Assembly (NCBI GenBank): GCA_963576735.1
Contig: OY755188.1
Coordinates: forward strand, 3,596,001 to 3,660,000
Source of the DNA: Bedellia somnulentella
Taxonomy: Eukaryota > Arthropoda > Insecta > Lepidoptera > Bedelliidae
Reading direction: 5' to 3'
DNA length: 64,000 bases
The notes beneath the pieces are model-generated. The model did not search any database. It saw nothing but the letters and a program-made list of their open reading frames with translations, and was not told the origin of the DNA. A program made the translations under genes and the position numbers. Of this stretch, positions 21,328 through 31,807 are shown piece after piece (position 1 is the first letter of the stretch; every line of letters starts with the position of its first letter).

Positions 21328-21528
21328 GGCCTCCGTAGTCTCGCGGCTAAGCGCTTGGCTTTAAATCCGTAGGTTTCAGGTTCGATCCCCGAAGGGTAAA
21401 TTAAAATATTTGATTTGTAGGTTTCATCCTAGTTTGGAAGGATAAAATGGGAAACTTTAACTATTCCGTGCTTCAAGGAGCACGTTTAGCTGTCGGTTCC
21501 GGCTACTATTTGTACCATACCAATACTA
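21328..21528 (+). mobile_element. SINE-C, third tRNA-derived SINE family
   Basis: tRNA-like head: CCTCCGTAGTCTCGCGGC with an A-box-like stretch, then AGGTTCGATCCCCGAAGG as B box. The body contains TTTGGAAGGATAAAATGGG and GCTGTCGGTTCCGGCTAC. I recognise this body as that of a widespread lepidopteran tRNA-derived SINE. It is not a working tRNA: the acceptor ends do not pair. Confidence 0.65.
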
Positions 21529-21771
21529 ATTAAAATTTCCTTTTGTAAATCAAAATATTTATAATACGATGTGCAATACAGTTTTTCTATTCTATTTGAT
21601 CCTAGATTACAAGCCACACAGTAAACAGCCGAGTCGTGAGTAATGAGCACTGCACGATAGTTTTATGACAAGCAAAGCGGTGTTTGCGGTTTGTTTTAAT
21701 TAGCGACACAAATCACATTGCAATTTGTGTGCTTTGCACGTTGAAATATACTTTGAAGTTTTTTATATGGT

Positions 21772-21983
21772 GTGACCCCTTTCTACCCACGGGTGTTGTA
21801 AGAGGCGACTAAGGGTATTGGGGCTTTTTATTGGATTTTTTGGCGATGCGGTTGGAGACCCATCACCAAAAACCTTTTTTTTTACCATCATTCCCCACTC
21901 AACTTCCAAAAGTGACTGAGGAATTTATAATTCCTTAGCTCTGGCTACCCCTTCTAGGGAAATATAGCCGTGAGTATATGTCT
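21772..21983 (+). mobile_element. SINE-A (CCGG-head subtype), 5' truncated
   Basis: From GACCCCTTTCTACCCACGGG to GCCGTGAGTATATGTC. The first ~30 bp of the head are missing. Confidence 0.85.
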
Positions 21984-22035
21984 ATGTCTATGTCATGTTA
22001 TGTCTATGTCATGTCATGTCATGTCTATGTCTTTA
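21975..22035 (+). repeat. Expanded SINE tail, ATGTC-type minisatellite
   Basis: The TATG tail has changed to repeated TATGTC and CATGT units over about 60 bp. Confidence 0.8.
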
Positions 22036-22166
22036 TGGTGTGGTTGTAATTTTATGTGTGATTCTTTGTCTATCATCATCATTATCATCATCTGTCAGGA
22101 CCTCAGCAAAGATCTCCAAATTGATCGATTCTGTGTTGTGTCTTCTACTGATTGGTATCCCACATA

Positions 22167-22228
22167 AATACATATACTCACGACATTAATTCCCATTGGG
22201 GTAGGCAGAGACTATCAATTGGCACAAG
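22167..22228 (-). mobile_element. RTE 3' end, very short
   Basis: ATACATATACTCACGACATT, AATTCCCATTGGGGTAGG, CAGAGACTATC: only the last ~60 bp of the RTE. Confidence 0.8.
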
Positions 22229-22560
22229 GTATCCCACGACCTTCACGTGGGCGGCCATTCCTTAGTGCGTTTTTTGGCACGTGGTCGTCGATCCAGAAGC
22301 TACCAATATCTTAATTTTTTTTTAAATAATTTTATGCAGTTTATTCATACCTACTAAGCTTCAGCTTAAAGGTTTCATTTGTTCGTTTACCCGCTGTTTT
22401 ATGATTGAAAAAGGTTTCAATTGATTAACAATATTTTTTTCCGAAACATAACTTGCTACCTCATATTTTTGACATTTTATTTAATATTTACGTAACTCAT
22501 AATATTAAATAAAATACGACTACAGTAAATATATTATAGTTTAAAAACCAACAATAGTAT
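22229..22560. other. No gene seen
   Basis: AT-rich, with a short GC-richer stretch (22225-22305) that matches nothing else here. Confidence 0.4.
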
Positions 22561-22806
22561 TGCTGTGTAGTGTCTGCTTAGAATAGCACTACCCCATTTC
22601 TTCCGGTGGGTGTACGTAAGAGGCGACTAACGGTATTGGGGCTTTTAAGGGATTTTTGGGCGCTGCGGTTGGAGACCAATCACCAACAACCTTTATTTTA
22701 CCATCATTTCCCCACTCAACTAACCAATCGAGGCTGAGGAATTTCGAATTCCTTAGCTCTGGCTCCCCTTCTAGGAATTTATAGCCATGAGTATATGTAT
22801 GTTTGT
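22561..22806 (+). mobile_element. SINE-A, full-length
   Basis: Near-consensus from TGCTGTGTAGTGTC to ATAGCCATGAGTATATGTAT. The ACTTCCAAAAG block is replaced by CTAACCAATCGAGG. Confidence 0.85.
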
Positions 22807-22809
22807 ATA

Positions 22810-23100
22810 AGTAAATTTCTGTGATTTTACTAAACATAACGTGCTTACTTTGTAAAAGCTAATTAAATTATTACGTTTCCCTTTATGTGGCTTCTCGCTG
22901 TTACTAATATGTGAACCTGGTTAATGAGATGTGATATTCAACATGGTTCATTATTTCATGGAAGTCTTTGATTGTTTAGCAAATTATTATTTGATGTAAT
23001 AAATGCTCATTTATAGTAAAAATACACTTAGGAATTTCGGGAAAGTGTGACGTAACGGTAATATTAAACTAATATTTGTGGAACCCAACAAGAGGGATTC
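22810..23100. other. No gene seen
   Basis: AT-rich; nothing recognised. Confidence 0.4.
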
Positions 23101-23101
23101 A

Positions 23102-23160
23102 AAAGTGGGACCGTGAGTAAACATCGTGAGGAAACCCACACGGCTAAAAACTTAGTCAGT
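23102..23160 (+). mobile_element. SINE-B core fragment
   Basis: GTGAGTAAACATCGTGAGG and AAACCCACACGGCT only. Confidence 0.6.
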
Positions 23161-23745
23161 ATACCTGACATTTGTGAAACTTTATTCGCCATGGGCATAA
23201 TGTAAAGGGTAAAACTGGTAGCCATAATGACTTCAAAGTTTGAATGCCAAAGTCTTCCCACTTCGACTTCATGAGGTAATGTAGACAAAGATACGATCAT
23301 TTTGATATTCATTTATGCAGTGTTTGTTGTTTGTTGCCTTTCTCAGTTAACTTGTACGGTAAACAGCTAAATAAACTAGTTGTATCAACAAAAAGTTTCT
23401 TAGCGCGCGCTTGTTCTTGTATTCAAATTATTTCTTCTGTGACTGATTTCATAATGGCGCCCTCAGCGTCGCGTATTTACAAAGCATGTGTTTGTTAAAT
23501 TAAGTTGTAGCCAAGTTCCTGCCAGAGCAATATGTTCTTAATTATGTTTAAACCAACCTTATTACTTTGGTACTTTTATTAATTTGGTGATAAGCTGTTT
23601 AATTTAATAAGCTTTATGTCAATGTGTATAGAGGTTATTTTGAACTGTGAAGTTGAATCTTTTCATAGGTACATGCCCTTTTAAACTTCACGCTACGTAT
23701 GCACTTTGTGAGATCATTCTCTTTTTGATCTAAATATTTCCTACT
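23161..23745. other. No gene seen
   Basis: Mixed composition with GCGCGCTTGTTC and ATGGCGCCCTCAGCGTCGCG (about 23453-23473). No frame or repeat was recognised. Confidence 0.4.
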
Positions 23746-23747
23746 TA

Positions 23748-23780
23748 GTCTTCCTCTACCAACATTTCCATACACATTGG
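23748..23780 (-). mobile_element. Older RTE internal fragment
   Basis: CTTCCTCTACCAACATTTCC and CACATTGG correspond to the RTE coding region for VEGNVSRGRP. The next insertion lies directly beside it. Confidence 0.55.
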
Positions 23781-23790
23781 TTCTATATAA

Positions 23791-24104
23791 TACATACATA
23801 TTCTCACGCCGTTAGTTCCCATTGGGGTAGGAAGAGACTATCGATCGACTATGGTTTGGGCATATAGAAAGGATGGATGACGGTAAATTGGTAAAAGAGA
23901 TCTATAGAGCCAATGTGGAAGGTAATGTTAGTAGAGGACGACCTCGGAGAACACATTTGGATCAAATAGAAAATGTGCTCAAAAAGGCAGGTGACCGTAG
24001 TACGAAGAATAAAAGAGCATGTATGAAAAGATTGATGGATGTGAATGAAGCTTTGCCAGGATTGTACAAAGTGGCGATCGATAGTCTCTGCCTACCCCCC
24101 AATG
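23791..24104 (-). mobile_element. RTE insertion with 5' inversion (twin priming)
   Basis: The minus-strand 3' end (tail TACATACATATTCTCACGCC to TATCGATCGA, 23791-23847) joins directly to a plus-strand segment (23848-24104). That segment starts TGGTTTGGGCATATAGAAAG and ends TCTCTGCCTACCCC. It encodes a stretch like MDDGKLVKEIYRANVEGN to KRLMDVNEA, after which the frame shifts. About 24 bp of the 3' end are present in both orientations. TTCTATATAA (23781-23790) and TTCTACATAA (24105-24114) form a near-perfect target duplication. Confidence 0.8.
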
Positions 24105-24114
24105 TTCTACATAA

Positions 24115-24858
24115 GATTTGCAATAAGGTAAAATTTCGCTCGCATGTTAAGATTCACATGCAAACCGTAGCAAAAGAAAATGCCAGCGATTAAATAGAGC
24201 GTTCTGGTTTCACACAATTAAATTTAACATAGTAATAGAGATAAGATATCTCCGGTTGAATTGAAAATATCTTTAAGCACTAAGCTATCTTTTCCGCATT
24301 TTTCTTTTCTGCACAATCTTGGTTCATGTACGCTCAGGCGGGTGAATTCAACTGAAATAAGTTTTTCCTTTAAACGAAGATAAGAAATACGATGTCTGAG
24401 ATTTATTATGTTTGTTTTTACTTCTTTGTTTTATTTTTCATGTAAAATTTATATTGACGGCGCTTGGTTTAAGATTGCATAGATATTTTGATTGTTATTT
24501 ACTTTTGCAGAACATAATTAAAAAACTCTTTTATTGTACATCACAGATAGAAACATTTTATAAATAGCAGTTATTAATTAGAAGAACAATAGGCGGTCTT
24601 ATTGCTTAAAGCAATCTCTTCCAGACAACCTTTGAATGATGAGATCAGTACAGTACGTTAATAAAAACAGTAGGTAGATGTACAAGACATAATGGAATGG
24701 GAGTAGCAACTATTTTACATTATTTACATTAAACAAAAACTTTACAACTAAACTTATTTCCAGAGAAGAATAAATTAATACACAACACTAAATATAATAA
24801 TATAGTTTACACAAATAAAAATACGTTAATATACAAACATATATCAATTTATATACAC
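24115..24858. other. No gene seen
   Basis: AT-rich; nothing recognised. Confidence 0.45.
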
Positions 24859-24859
24859 A

Positions 24860-25580
24860 TACATACATATATACATACATACATACATACATATACTCAC
24901 GCCGAGACTATCGATCGCCACTTCGTACGATCCTGACAAACCTCTCTAGCTTCGTTTACATCCATCAATCTTTTCATACATGCTCTTTTATTCTTCATAC
25001 TTCGGACGCCAGCCTCTTTGAGCACACTCTCAATTTGGTCCAGGTGTGTTCTCCGTGGTCGTCCTCTACTAACATTACCATCCACACTAGCTCTATAGAT
25101 CCCTTTTACCAATTTTCTATCATCCATCCTCTCTATGTGCCCAAACCATCTCAACATTCCTTTTTCTATCTTTCTTACAATATCATCTTTTACACCACAC
25201 TTTTCACGAATAACACTATTTCTCACTCGGTCACACAATCTAACATTACAATTTTTTCTGAGGGACCTCATCTCTACTGCATTCACTCTGCTCTCATGCT
25301 TCTTCTGCCACACCCAACATTCGCTTCCATACATAAGCGTAGGAACAAGAACAGCATCATGCACAGCCATTCGGGCCTTTTCAGACACGGATTGACTGAT
25401 CATTAGGCTATTCATTGCTCCATTTACCGCATTACCCTTTTTCACTCTTCTTTCAATGTCTTCATCACATTTTCCATCCCTTGTAAACAAACTTCCCAGA
25501 TATACAAACTCGTTCACCTGTTCCACATCCTTGCCATCAATCGCAATCACGCATTCTGTCACATCTTCCTGTCTCTCAAA
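24860..25580 (-). pseudogene. RTE reverse-transcriptase C-terminal region, longest copy
   Basis: A 5'-truncated RTE with an uninterrupted minus-strand frame of 221 codons (24897-25562). In order it carries VNEFVYLGSLFTRDGKCDED (connection/thumb region after the RT palm), YGSECWVWQKK, then LRWFGHIERMDDRKLVKG, NVSRGRPRRTHLDQIE and AREVCQDRTKWRSIVSA. The endonuclease and the catalytic RT palm (with its YxDD motif) are missing upstream. The 3' end has lost about 30 bp, so the stop is formed at the junction GCGTGA. The tail is a TACA/TATG repeat array. Not functional alone. Confidence 0.85.
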
Positions 25581-26020
25581 AATATATATATGTAATGCCT
25601 AAATGTCTACTGAGTTATGTAGCTATAAAATACATACATACAAATAATAAATTATTTATAATTGTGCATAAAACATCTTTATATATGTATAAAAAACTTA
25701 ATATTAACAATATTCCAAATTTCTATACACATTGCTATAACTTCCATTAAAACCCGGCGGTTACCCCTATTTTAAAATAAAAAACCATGAGTATATATAC
25801 GTATACGTATTTAAGTAACTACAATTTTATGAAGAAAAAATCTACAAAAAAAACCAGCTTCAATACTACTCACGGATGTGCCTTAACAAGGAATACTCAA
25901 AAAAGCAATGGGTATTTTTAAGAAAATATACCTATAATCTAATAAGCATTATATAGATATTAGAAAGTAGCTTATAAACTACATAAATTACTTTTTAAGT
26001 TTGAAATTAATAAGGGTAGG
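25581..26020. other. No gene seen
   Basis: AT-rich. A degraded stretch near 25780-25800 (CATGAGTATATATACG) may be an old SINE-A tail. Confidence 0.35.
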
Positions 26021-26022
26021 GC

Positions 26023-26272
26023 AGCTGTGTAGTGTTAGCTTCGAACAGCACTACCCCATTCCTTCCCGTGAGTGTACGCATGAGGCAACTAAGCGTGTTA
26101 GGGCTTTTTAAGGGATTTTTGGATGGTGCGACCATCGCCAATAACTTTTATTTTATCGACTTTTCCCCACTCAACTTCTAAAAGTGGCTGAGCAATTTCT
26201 AATAACATAGTTCTGGCTACCCCTTTTAGGGATTCATAGCCGTGAGTACGAGTATATGTATGTATGTATGTA
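26023..26272 (+). mobile_element. SINE-A, near full-length
   Basis: Head GCTGTGTAGTGTTAGC to tail GCCGTGAGTACGAGTATATG with TATG repeats. Small deletions in the middle. A SINE-B starts within 20 bp. Confidence 0.85.
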
Positions 26273-26289
26273 GCACATCTGAAAAACAA

Positions 26290-26653
26290 ACATAAACATA
26301 ACATAAACGTTCACGCCGAATATCCCCGAAGAGGTTGGCAGAGGTACTAATACTTCTGAACATCACGTGACTTTGTCACCTGGTGTTCAGAGTACCCACG
26401 TTTTGCATGGACAGTGTACTCACGTGATAGGGGGCAGGCCTATCGCCGTTTTGTACGAATACACTGTCACATGACTAAGTACAACTCAGCCATGTGGGTT
26501 TCCTCACGATGTTTTCCCTCACCGTTAACAACCATGATAAATTAACCACACATATGTCTTTAGAAAAGACAAATTGGTGTAGGCCCGACCCAGGATTTGA
26601 ACACTAGTCGTTTGCACGATAACCGAGTGTTCTACCCACTGGGTTATCACGGT
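26290..26653 (-). mobile_element. SINE-B, full-length, with target duplication
   Basis: A reference-quality copy. At the right, the minus-strand head is tRNA-like: A box TAACCCAGTGGG, B box GTGTTCAAATCC. Then come GGGTCGGGCCTACACC, the core AACATCGTGAGGAAACCC, two CACGTG motifs, and the tail module CTCTTCGGGGATATTCGGCG with a TTATG-type tail. TGAAAAACAA at 26280-26289 and 26654-26663 is the target duplication. Confidence 0.9.
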
Positions 26654-26663
26654 TGAAAAACAA

Positions 26664-26996
26664 GCATACATGTTATTATCATATTTGAAGACAGAGAAAA
26701 TAAGCTAAGGAAATATTTTCCTACATTTAATTAGCCTTAAAATTGCTTCCCGTGTAATTAATTAAGATGCTAGAAGCAACTTAACTCGCCTGACATTTTC
26801 TGTTTGCAATTCTAAGTTAATTAAACGCTGGGGCCATATATGATTACACTTCTCTTAATGATCAACATTATTATAGATTTAGAGTGCTCAAGAGAGTATT
26901 TGCAGATTCGGAATGCCAAGAGTAGTCAATAACATTAAAGGGGTTAATAACAGTATTGCATTTGGAGAAATTGAAACTAAACACAATTTTCCTTTG
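26664..26996. other. No gene seen
   Basis: AT-rich; nothing recognised. Confidence 0.4.
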
Positions 26997-26997
26997 T

Positions 26998-27332
26998 ATA
27001 TCTCCGAAGGTGTGGTAGAGGTACTAATACTTCTGAACATCACTTCAACAGTCAGAACAGTCTTCTGTCTAGAGAAACTTCGTTTTGCTTGGTATATGCA
27101 ATCACGTGATAGGAAAGGCTTCTTGCCACTTTGTACAAACATATTGTTCTATGAGTAAGTACAACGCAGTTCCACGGTTTTTCTCATAATGTTTACCTAA
27201 ACCGTTATCAACCTTGATAAATAAACCAGACTTTAAAAAATCAGGTTGTTATAGGCTTGACTTAAGATTTGAACTCATGTTTATTGCATGCAAAGTGGTG
27301 GTGTTCCCAATGAACTACCAAGGTGGTTACCT
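26998..27332 (-). mobile_element. SINE-B, old copy
   Basis: ACTAATACTTCTGAACATCA, GATAAATAAACCAGACTTT and GATTTGAACTCATGTTTATT align with SINE-B at about 70% by eye. Frames through it (26888-27432) are shadows. Confidence 0.7.
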
Positions 27333-27339
27333 ATATCTA

Positions 27340-27450
27340 CCTACTATTACGGTTATGACGTTAGTCAATGGGTCCCTAGCCACATCGCTCAACAAACATG
27401 ATACAAAAAGTAATGATATAGTGTTATTCTGAACCGCACTACATATCATA
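27340..27450 (-). mobile_element. SINE-A, old 5' part
   Basis: GTCAATGGGTCCCTAGCC, ACATCGCTCAACAAAC and GTGTTATTCTGAACCGCAC resemble the SINE-A head half. Confidence 0.45.
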
Positions 27451-27459
27451 ATATATTAA

Positions 27460-28270
27460 CGCAAATACAAATAATCTTTAACCAGGAAACACAATACGAA
27501 ACAAAATCAAATATGCGTTGAAATGGTGACGAAAATTACCAATAATATTTTCACAATCAGTTATAATTAAAACAGAGTTAATTTGAATAAATTATTCTTT
27601 CAAAACTAATTAAATCACATCGTCAGCAAACTTATTAACGTCAAATAACAGTATTACCGAAAAATATGATTAAATGCAAATAATTTGTTGATACTGCGAA
27701 TACGGTAAACAACCAGGTTCACTGTTCTCTCAATAATGTTTTGTGTATGGCAAATATATTTATTATGACAAAACAACATTTGCTGAATTACTTAATTATT
27801 TTATTTTACGCAGGACTTTTTATATTAAATAGAGGATATTAAACAAAACTAATGACTACAACCCGATAACGTGAAAAGAAGTTTCATTAAGACACGTTAG
27901 GAAAGCAATTAAGATATTTAAATTTAGTTATAAATTTAGTCGTAAGGTTTCTGAAAAAAATAACATTATCATAGTTTAATACAGCACTTTTGACTACAGA
28001 TGTTCCAACCGAATACATAACTGAATTTATGTACACAGATCCGTAGCATGAGCGTTATTTGTGACTCTGTCAGTTATAATGAGATAAAAGTATACAATAT
28101 TAAATAAGAGCGAAAGAGATGTTTGTCTTATACCACATTTTATCTAGTTAAAAGCTTGTTCGTGCTAGCAGAGCTGATTTGTTTTCTGGTTTCGAACTTA
28201 ACAGACACTCTTTTTAGTTCTATCAGGCATTTACAATTGTAGCGCGAATCATAAGTATAAGATCCGTATT
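27460..28270. other. No gene seen
   Basis: AT-rich; nothing recognised. At 28274-28310, CGCCACGGTGGTTTAGTATT looks like a tRNA A-box region of a SINE head. Confidence 0.4.
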
Positions 28271-28525
28271 GTACAGCGCCACGGTGGTTTAGTATTTAGG
28301 TGCTATGGTGGAACATACATACATGCCTAAATATATACAAAAACTACCAAAATAATTACATTACGGTATGTCGTATGGTATGGTATGTCGAGATCTTTCA
28401 AAGTAGTGATCAATACTCTCAGTCTAACGTAAACTAATGATGTAAGTAAATGCTTATAATTTAAGTGTGCAAAGATTGCCCCATATTTCTTGCAAACACA
28501 AAAACATTACCAAAAACATAAATCT

Positions 28526-28696
28526 TTTTGTTCAAGAAAACATCATGTGGGGATTATTACTAATAAATAAAGAATAAATAAAGGAAAGAATTTCGCGCTG
28601 GCGGCCATTGACACGGTAGCTCAATTGGCAGAGCGTCGGAGCGTATACCCGAGGTCGTGGGTTCGATTCGCGCCTGTGTTTTTCTTTCCTTTATTT
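28526..28696 (+). repeat. tRNA-like repeat (family D), copy 3
   Basis: The leader CATCATGTGGGGATTATTAC and AATAAATAAAGGAAAGAA precede TTTCGCGCTGG. The plus-strand tRNA-like body is at 28610-28680: acceptor GACACGG, D arm GCTCAATTGGCAGAGC, anticodon loop GCGTATA, T arm with GGGTTCGATTCGCGC. TTTTTCTTTCCTTTATTT follows, complementary to the left flank. A SINE-B is inserted at its right end, and the remainder (TTATTATTACC) resumes after 29036. Confidence 0.8.
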
Positions 28697-29026
28697 GCAT
28701 AACATAACATAAACGTTCACGCCGTTTATCCCCGAAGGGGTTGGCAGAGGTACCAATACTCCTGAACTCACATGGCAAGCGCCATCTAGTTTCCAGAGAA
28801 GGTACCCACGTTTTGCTTAGACAGTGTACTCACGTGATAGGGGGCAGGCCTATCGCCGTTTTGTACGAATACACTGTCACATGACTAAGTACAACTCAGC
28901 CATGTGGGTTTCCTCACGATGTTTTCCCTCACCGTTAGCAACCATGATAAATTAACCACACATTTGACTTTAGAAAAGACAAATTGGTGTAGGCCCGTCC
29001 CAGGATTGGAACTCACTCCTTTATTT
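28697..29026 (-). mobile_element. SINE-B (CAGCGCCATCTAGT subtype), headless
   Basis: Differs from other copies by GCAAGCGCCATCTAGTTTCC in place of the CACGTGAC...CACCTGG block. It stops at GGATTGGAACTCAC, so the tRNA head is truncated. TCCTTTATTT at 28687-28696 and 29027-29036 is a 10-bp target duplication lying in the tRNA-like repeat. Confidence 0.9.
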
Positions 29027-29146
29027 ATTATTACCAATAACTACCGAAGGTCACGTGATCAAAGACACGTGTGAGGGAAGAACCCCATTATTGTTATGGA
29101 TTACGTATATCTTTGGTCCGTCTTAAAAACACCGAAAGTTAATACA

Positions 29147-29390
29147 TACATACATATACTCACGGCTATAAATCCCTTAACGGGCTAGCCAGAGCTTTGT
29201 AATGAGAAATTCCTCAGCCACTTTTGGAAGTTGATTGGGGAAAAGATGGTAATAATAAATGTTTTTGGTGACGGGTCGCCAACCACATCGCCCAAAAATC
29301 ACTTAAAAAGCCCCTATACCCGTAGTCGCCTCTTAAGATCACCCACGGGTAGAACTGGGGTAGTGTTATTCTAAGCCGACACTACACGGC
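29147..29390 (-). mobile_element. SINE-A, full-length, with target duplication
   Basis: Tail TACATACATATACTCACGGC through to head CACTACACGGC. AGTTAATACA at 29137-29146 and 29391-29400 is a perfect 10-bp target duplication with no extra bases. Confidence 0.92.
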
Positions 29391-29420
29391 AGTTAATACA
29401 GTAGATAAGTTAAATTAATT

Positions 29421-29640
29421 AACCGTGATAGCTCAGTGGGTAGAAAGACGATTATTGAGCAGACTTTAATCTTATCTTTTCTAAAATCAAATATGTGGTT
29501 TTTTTTATCGTGGTTGTTAACGGTGAGAGAAAACATAACAGCGATAGGCCTGCCCTCTATGCGATGATGACGCTGTCCCGTGATGTTCAGAAGTATTTGT
29601 ACCTCTGCCAATCCATTTCGGGATATACGGCATGAACGCT
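29421..29640 (+). mobile_element. SINE-B, internally deleted
   Basis: Head AACCGTGATAGCTCAGTGGG, the core GTTAACGGTGAGAGAAAAC, then a jump to GCGATAGGCCTGCC and GATGTTCAGAAGTATT. The tail GGGATATACGGCATGAACG has no repeat run. Confidence 0.85.
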
Positions 29641-29954
29641 TGATTTTCTAGTCTTTGAGAATAATTTCAATTATACTAAAACAAAAAGGTATTCCAATCT
29701 ATTGAGTTAGAGGTTGTATAACCGATTTGAGAATTTCCTTTACCTGTAACATGAATATTAGTCTCTATTAGAGTAAAGTTTAAACCTTTCACAAAATAGA
29801 AGTCAAAGGTAAACCTGTCTATTAGAATGCCTTCTCCTATTTCAAATGCTGAAAGAGGCTAACGTTAGTATGTTAAGAGTATTGTCTAAATTTTCATTGG
29901 TATCAAGTAATTGTTTCCAGTATAATTTGGGTATTTTAAATCTAAATAACATCA
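29641..29954. other. No gene seen
   Basis: AT-rich; nothing recognised. Confidence 0.4.
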
Positions 29955-29964
29955 CGTTATTTAA

Positions 29965-30169
29965 CATACATACTTACATATTCTCACGCCGTTAGTTCCC
30001 ATTGGGGTAGGCAGAGACTATCGATCGCCACTTTGTACGAACCTGGCAAACCTCTCTAGCTTCATTCACATCCATCAATCTTTTCATACATGCTCTTTTA
30101 TTCTTCGTACTACGGACACCTGCCTTTTTGAGTACATTTTCTATTTGATCCAAATGTGTCCTCCGAGGT
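29965..30169 (-). mobile_element. RTE 3' end with target duplication
   Basis: 205 bp from the tail (CATACATACTTACATATTCTC) through GATCGCCACTTTGTACGAAC to GTGTCCTCCGAGGT. CGTTATTTAA at 29955-29964 and 30170-30179 is a 10-bp target duplication. A recent 5'-truncated insertion. Confidence 0.9.
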
Positions 30170-30360
30170 CGTTATTTAAATACAATACATGAAACTTAAC
30201 CTAATTTATCTTTACCCTTGATGAAGGAAAGCACTAATAAATAAAATAAATACACAGTTCCGATTTCTTAGATACTGTGTTTCTTCCAAAACTAATATAA
30301 TGTGCATATACTGAAGTGCATTTATTTAGATACGCATTATTTTAATATACTAATACACGA

Positions 30361-30860
30361 TTGCCCACTGCCCCGAACAAACCGAGGTTGAATGCAAATG
30401 AAAATGAATTCGACAAAGGTGCAAATTCTCTGTGGACGTATTTATTACCACAATTGTTATGATAACAAAATCTGGGGGCACGGCAGTGCCCCTGCCAAGT
30501 CTCGAGCAAAACGGGCACGGCCGTACCATCTTTTCTCGAAGCGGTTCGCGGCTGTTTCGCCCCCCCCTTTATCTTCGACGTGGACAAAGCTAGGAGTTTA
30601 GGTTTTCGGTGAATAATAGTAGGCATTAGAACAAGCTTAAGTTCGAAATTACACGCCAAATGAATTAATAGTTTAGGAGTTACGGTCGATCAAAGTTACA
30701 CCATTTTGTCACTCACTGACTCACTGACAGATCATCAAAAATCTAAAGTACTTCTAGCAGACTTAGAAACTTCAAATTTTGCATTAAGATAGGTCATTAG
30801 CCACATATAAAGGAAAAATTATAAAAACATTAAAAAATTATATGCCATAGAAAACAATTT
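30361..30860. repeat. Unclassified GC-rich interspersed block
   Basis: Contains a perfect hairpin GGGGCAC-GGCA-GTGCCCC (30475-30492), CTCGAAGCGGTTCGCGGCTG, and further on CACTCACTGACTCACTGACA. Composition is far above the local GC. I recall similar blocks as dispersed lepidopteran repeats, but no second copy exists in this window. Frames across it on both strands (30342-30659) are probably chance. Confidence 0.35.
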
Positions 30861-31415
30861 TATATTTGCGGTTTGGCAAGAACATTATGTATGGATTTTG
30901 ACTGCATTGTTAACTTTGTTCGTTGTTCAAGTACCTATTCAATTGGATGAATACATAAATAGAATAGAAAAGAATAATATAAATGTAATACATAGACTAC
31001 CATTAATACAAATTAATACATAAAGTTCATTAAATTAATAAAGCTAAATCTCCATTGTATTGCGATAAATATTGTATGCGCGCTCGATAGATGGCGTTGT
31101 ACCTGTCTGAATCGCGCTATGGTTTCGTTACAAAGCGCAGTGTAAGTAGTACTTCAAAATAATTAATTAGATAATTTTCATTTGATAGCGATCATCTGTC
31201 TATGAAAACCCATTTCGAAACTAAAAAATATTGTAGTGATAATTGATATTCGGAGAACTTTACGTGTTATTTAGTTTAGTTTAGTTATAGTTTGTAAGTT
31301 AGTAGATATATATTTATTTAGTTAGTTATTTGTTAGTTAGTTTAGTTCTATTTAGTTTGCATATATTTATAAGTTTAAGCCCTATTGTTATAGAAGTAAT
31401 TGTAAATATAGTGTA
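30861..31415. other. Upstream of the OTU-like frame; no feature proven
   Basis: AT-rich. TAGATGGCGTTGTACCTG and TATGGTTTCGTTACAAAGCG at about 31090-31140 are GC-richer and could belong to the element carrying the OTU-like frame. TTAGTTAG-type simple sequence fills 31270-31360. Confidence 0.35.
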
Positions 31416-31802
31416 ATGGAACGTGAAATATTGTACATAAATGGCGACCTTTGTCCACACAGAGTCATCTCTATTCCTGGAGATGGGTCGTGTTTATTTC
31501 ATTCGTTGTCATACAGCATGTACGGGAGTTTTCAGTCGTCAAACGATATTAGGCGTGCTGTCGTCCATTATGTAGTGGAGAATTGGGATGACATGCAAGT
31601 CTATAAGTCTATGTTTACTGAATATAATCGACTCCGAAGTATATATCGCCCAGACTTGTCTACCTTAGAAGTAACGAAGCCTCAGAGAAGAAACAAAAGA
31701 GATAGAGATAGAGAATGGGTTCTAAACAAAGCAGTAGCTGACGTCCAAGAAATTGTGAGGTCACCTAAAAGTAAAAGAAAGAAATACCCTTACAAAAAAT
31801 AA
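31416..31802 (+). pseudogene. Truncated OTU-type cysteine protease-like frame
   Basis: A 128-codon frame. Residues 17-31 read VISIPGDGSCLFHSL, the catalytic Asp/Cys block of OTU deubiquitinases (D23, C26). A helix-like DIRRAVVHYVVENW (44-57) fits the next OTU helix. The usual remainder, including the catalytic His motif near the C-terminus, is absent. From about residue 70 the frame is basic (QRRNKRDRDRE, SKRKKYPYKK) and looks like a fusion or decay. OTU domains of this type occur in insect Helitron/Helentron-type and other large elements as well as host genes, so a mobile origin is likely. The stop at 31800-31802 lies only 5 bp before a large inverted repeat. Confidence 0.55.
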
Positions 31803-31807
31803 ATGAG

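Noticed and set aside
21328..21403. Functional tRNA gene
   Set aside because: A and B boxes are present but the acceptor ends do not pair and a SINE body follows.
30342..30659. 105-codon minus frame through the GC-rich block
   Set aside because: An overlapping plus frame exists and the block behaves like a dispersed repeat; no domain is visible.
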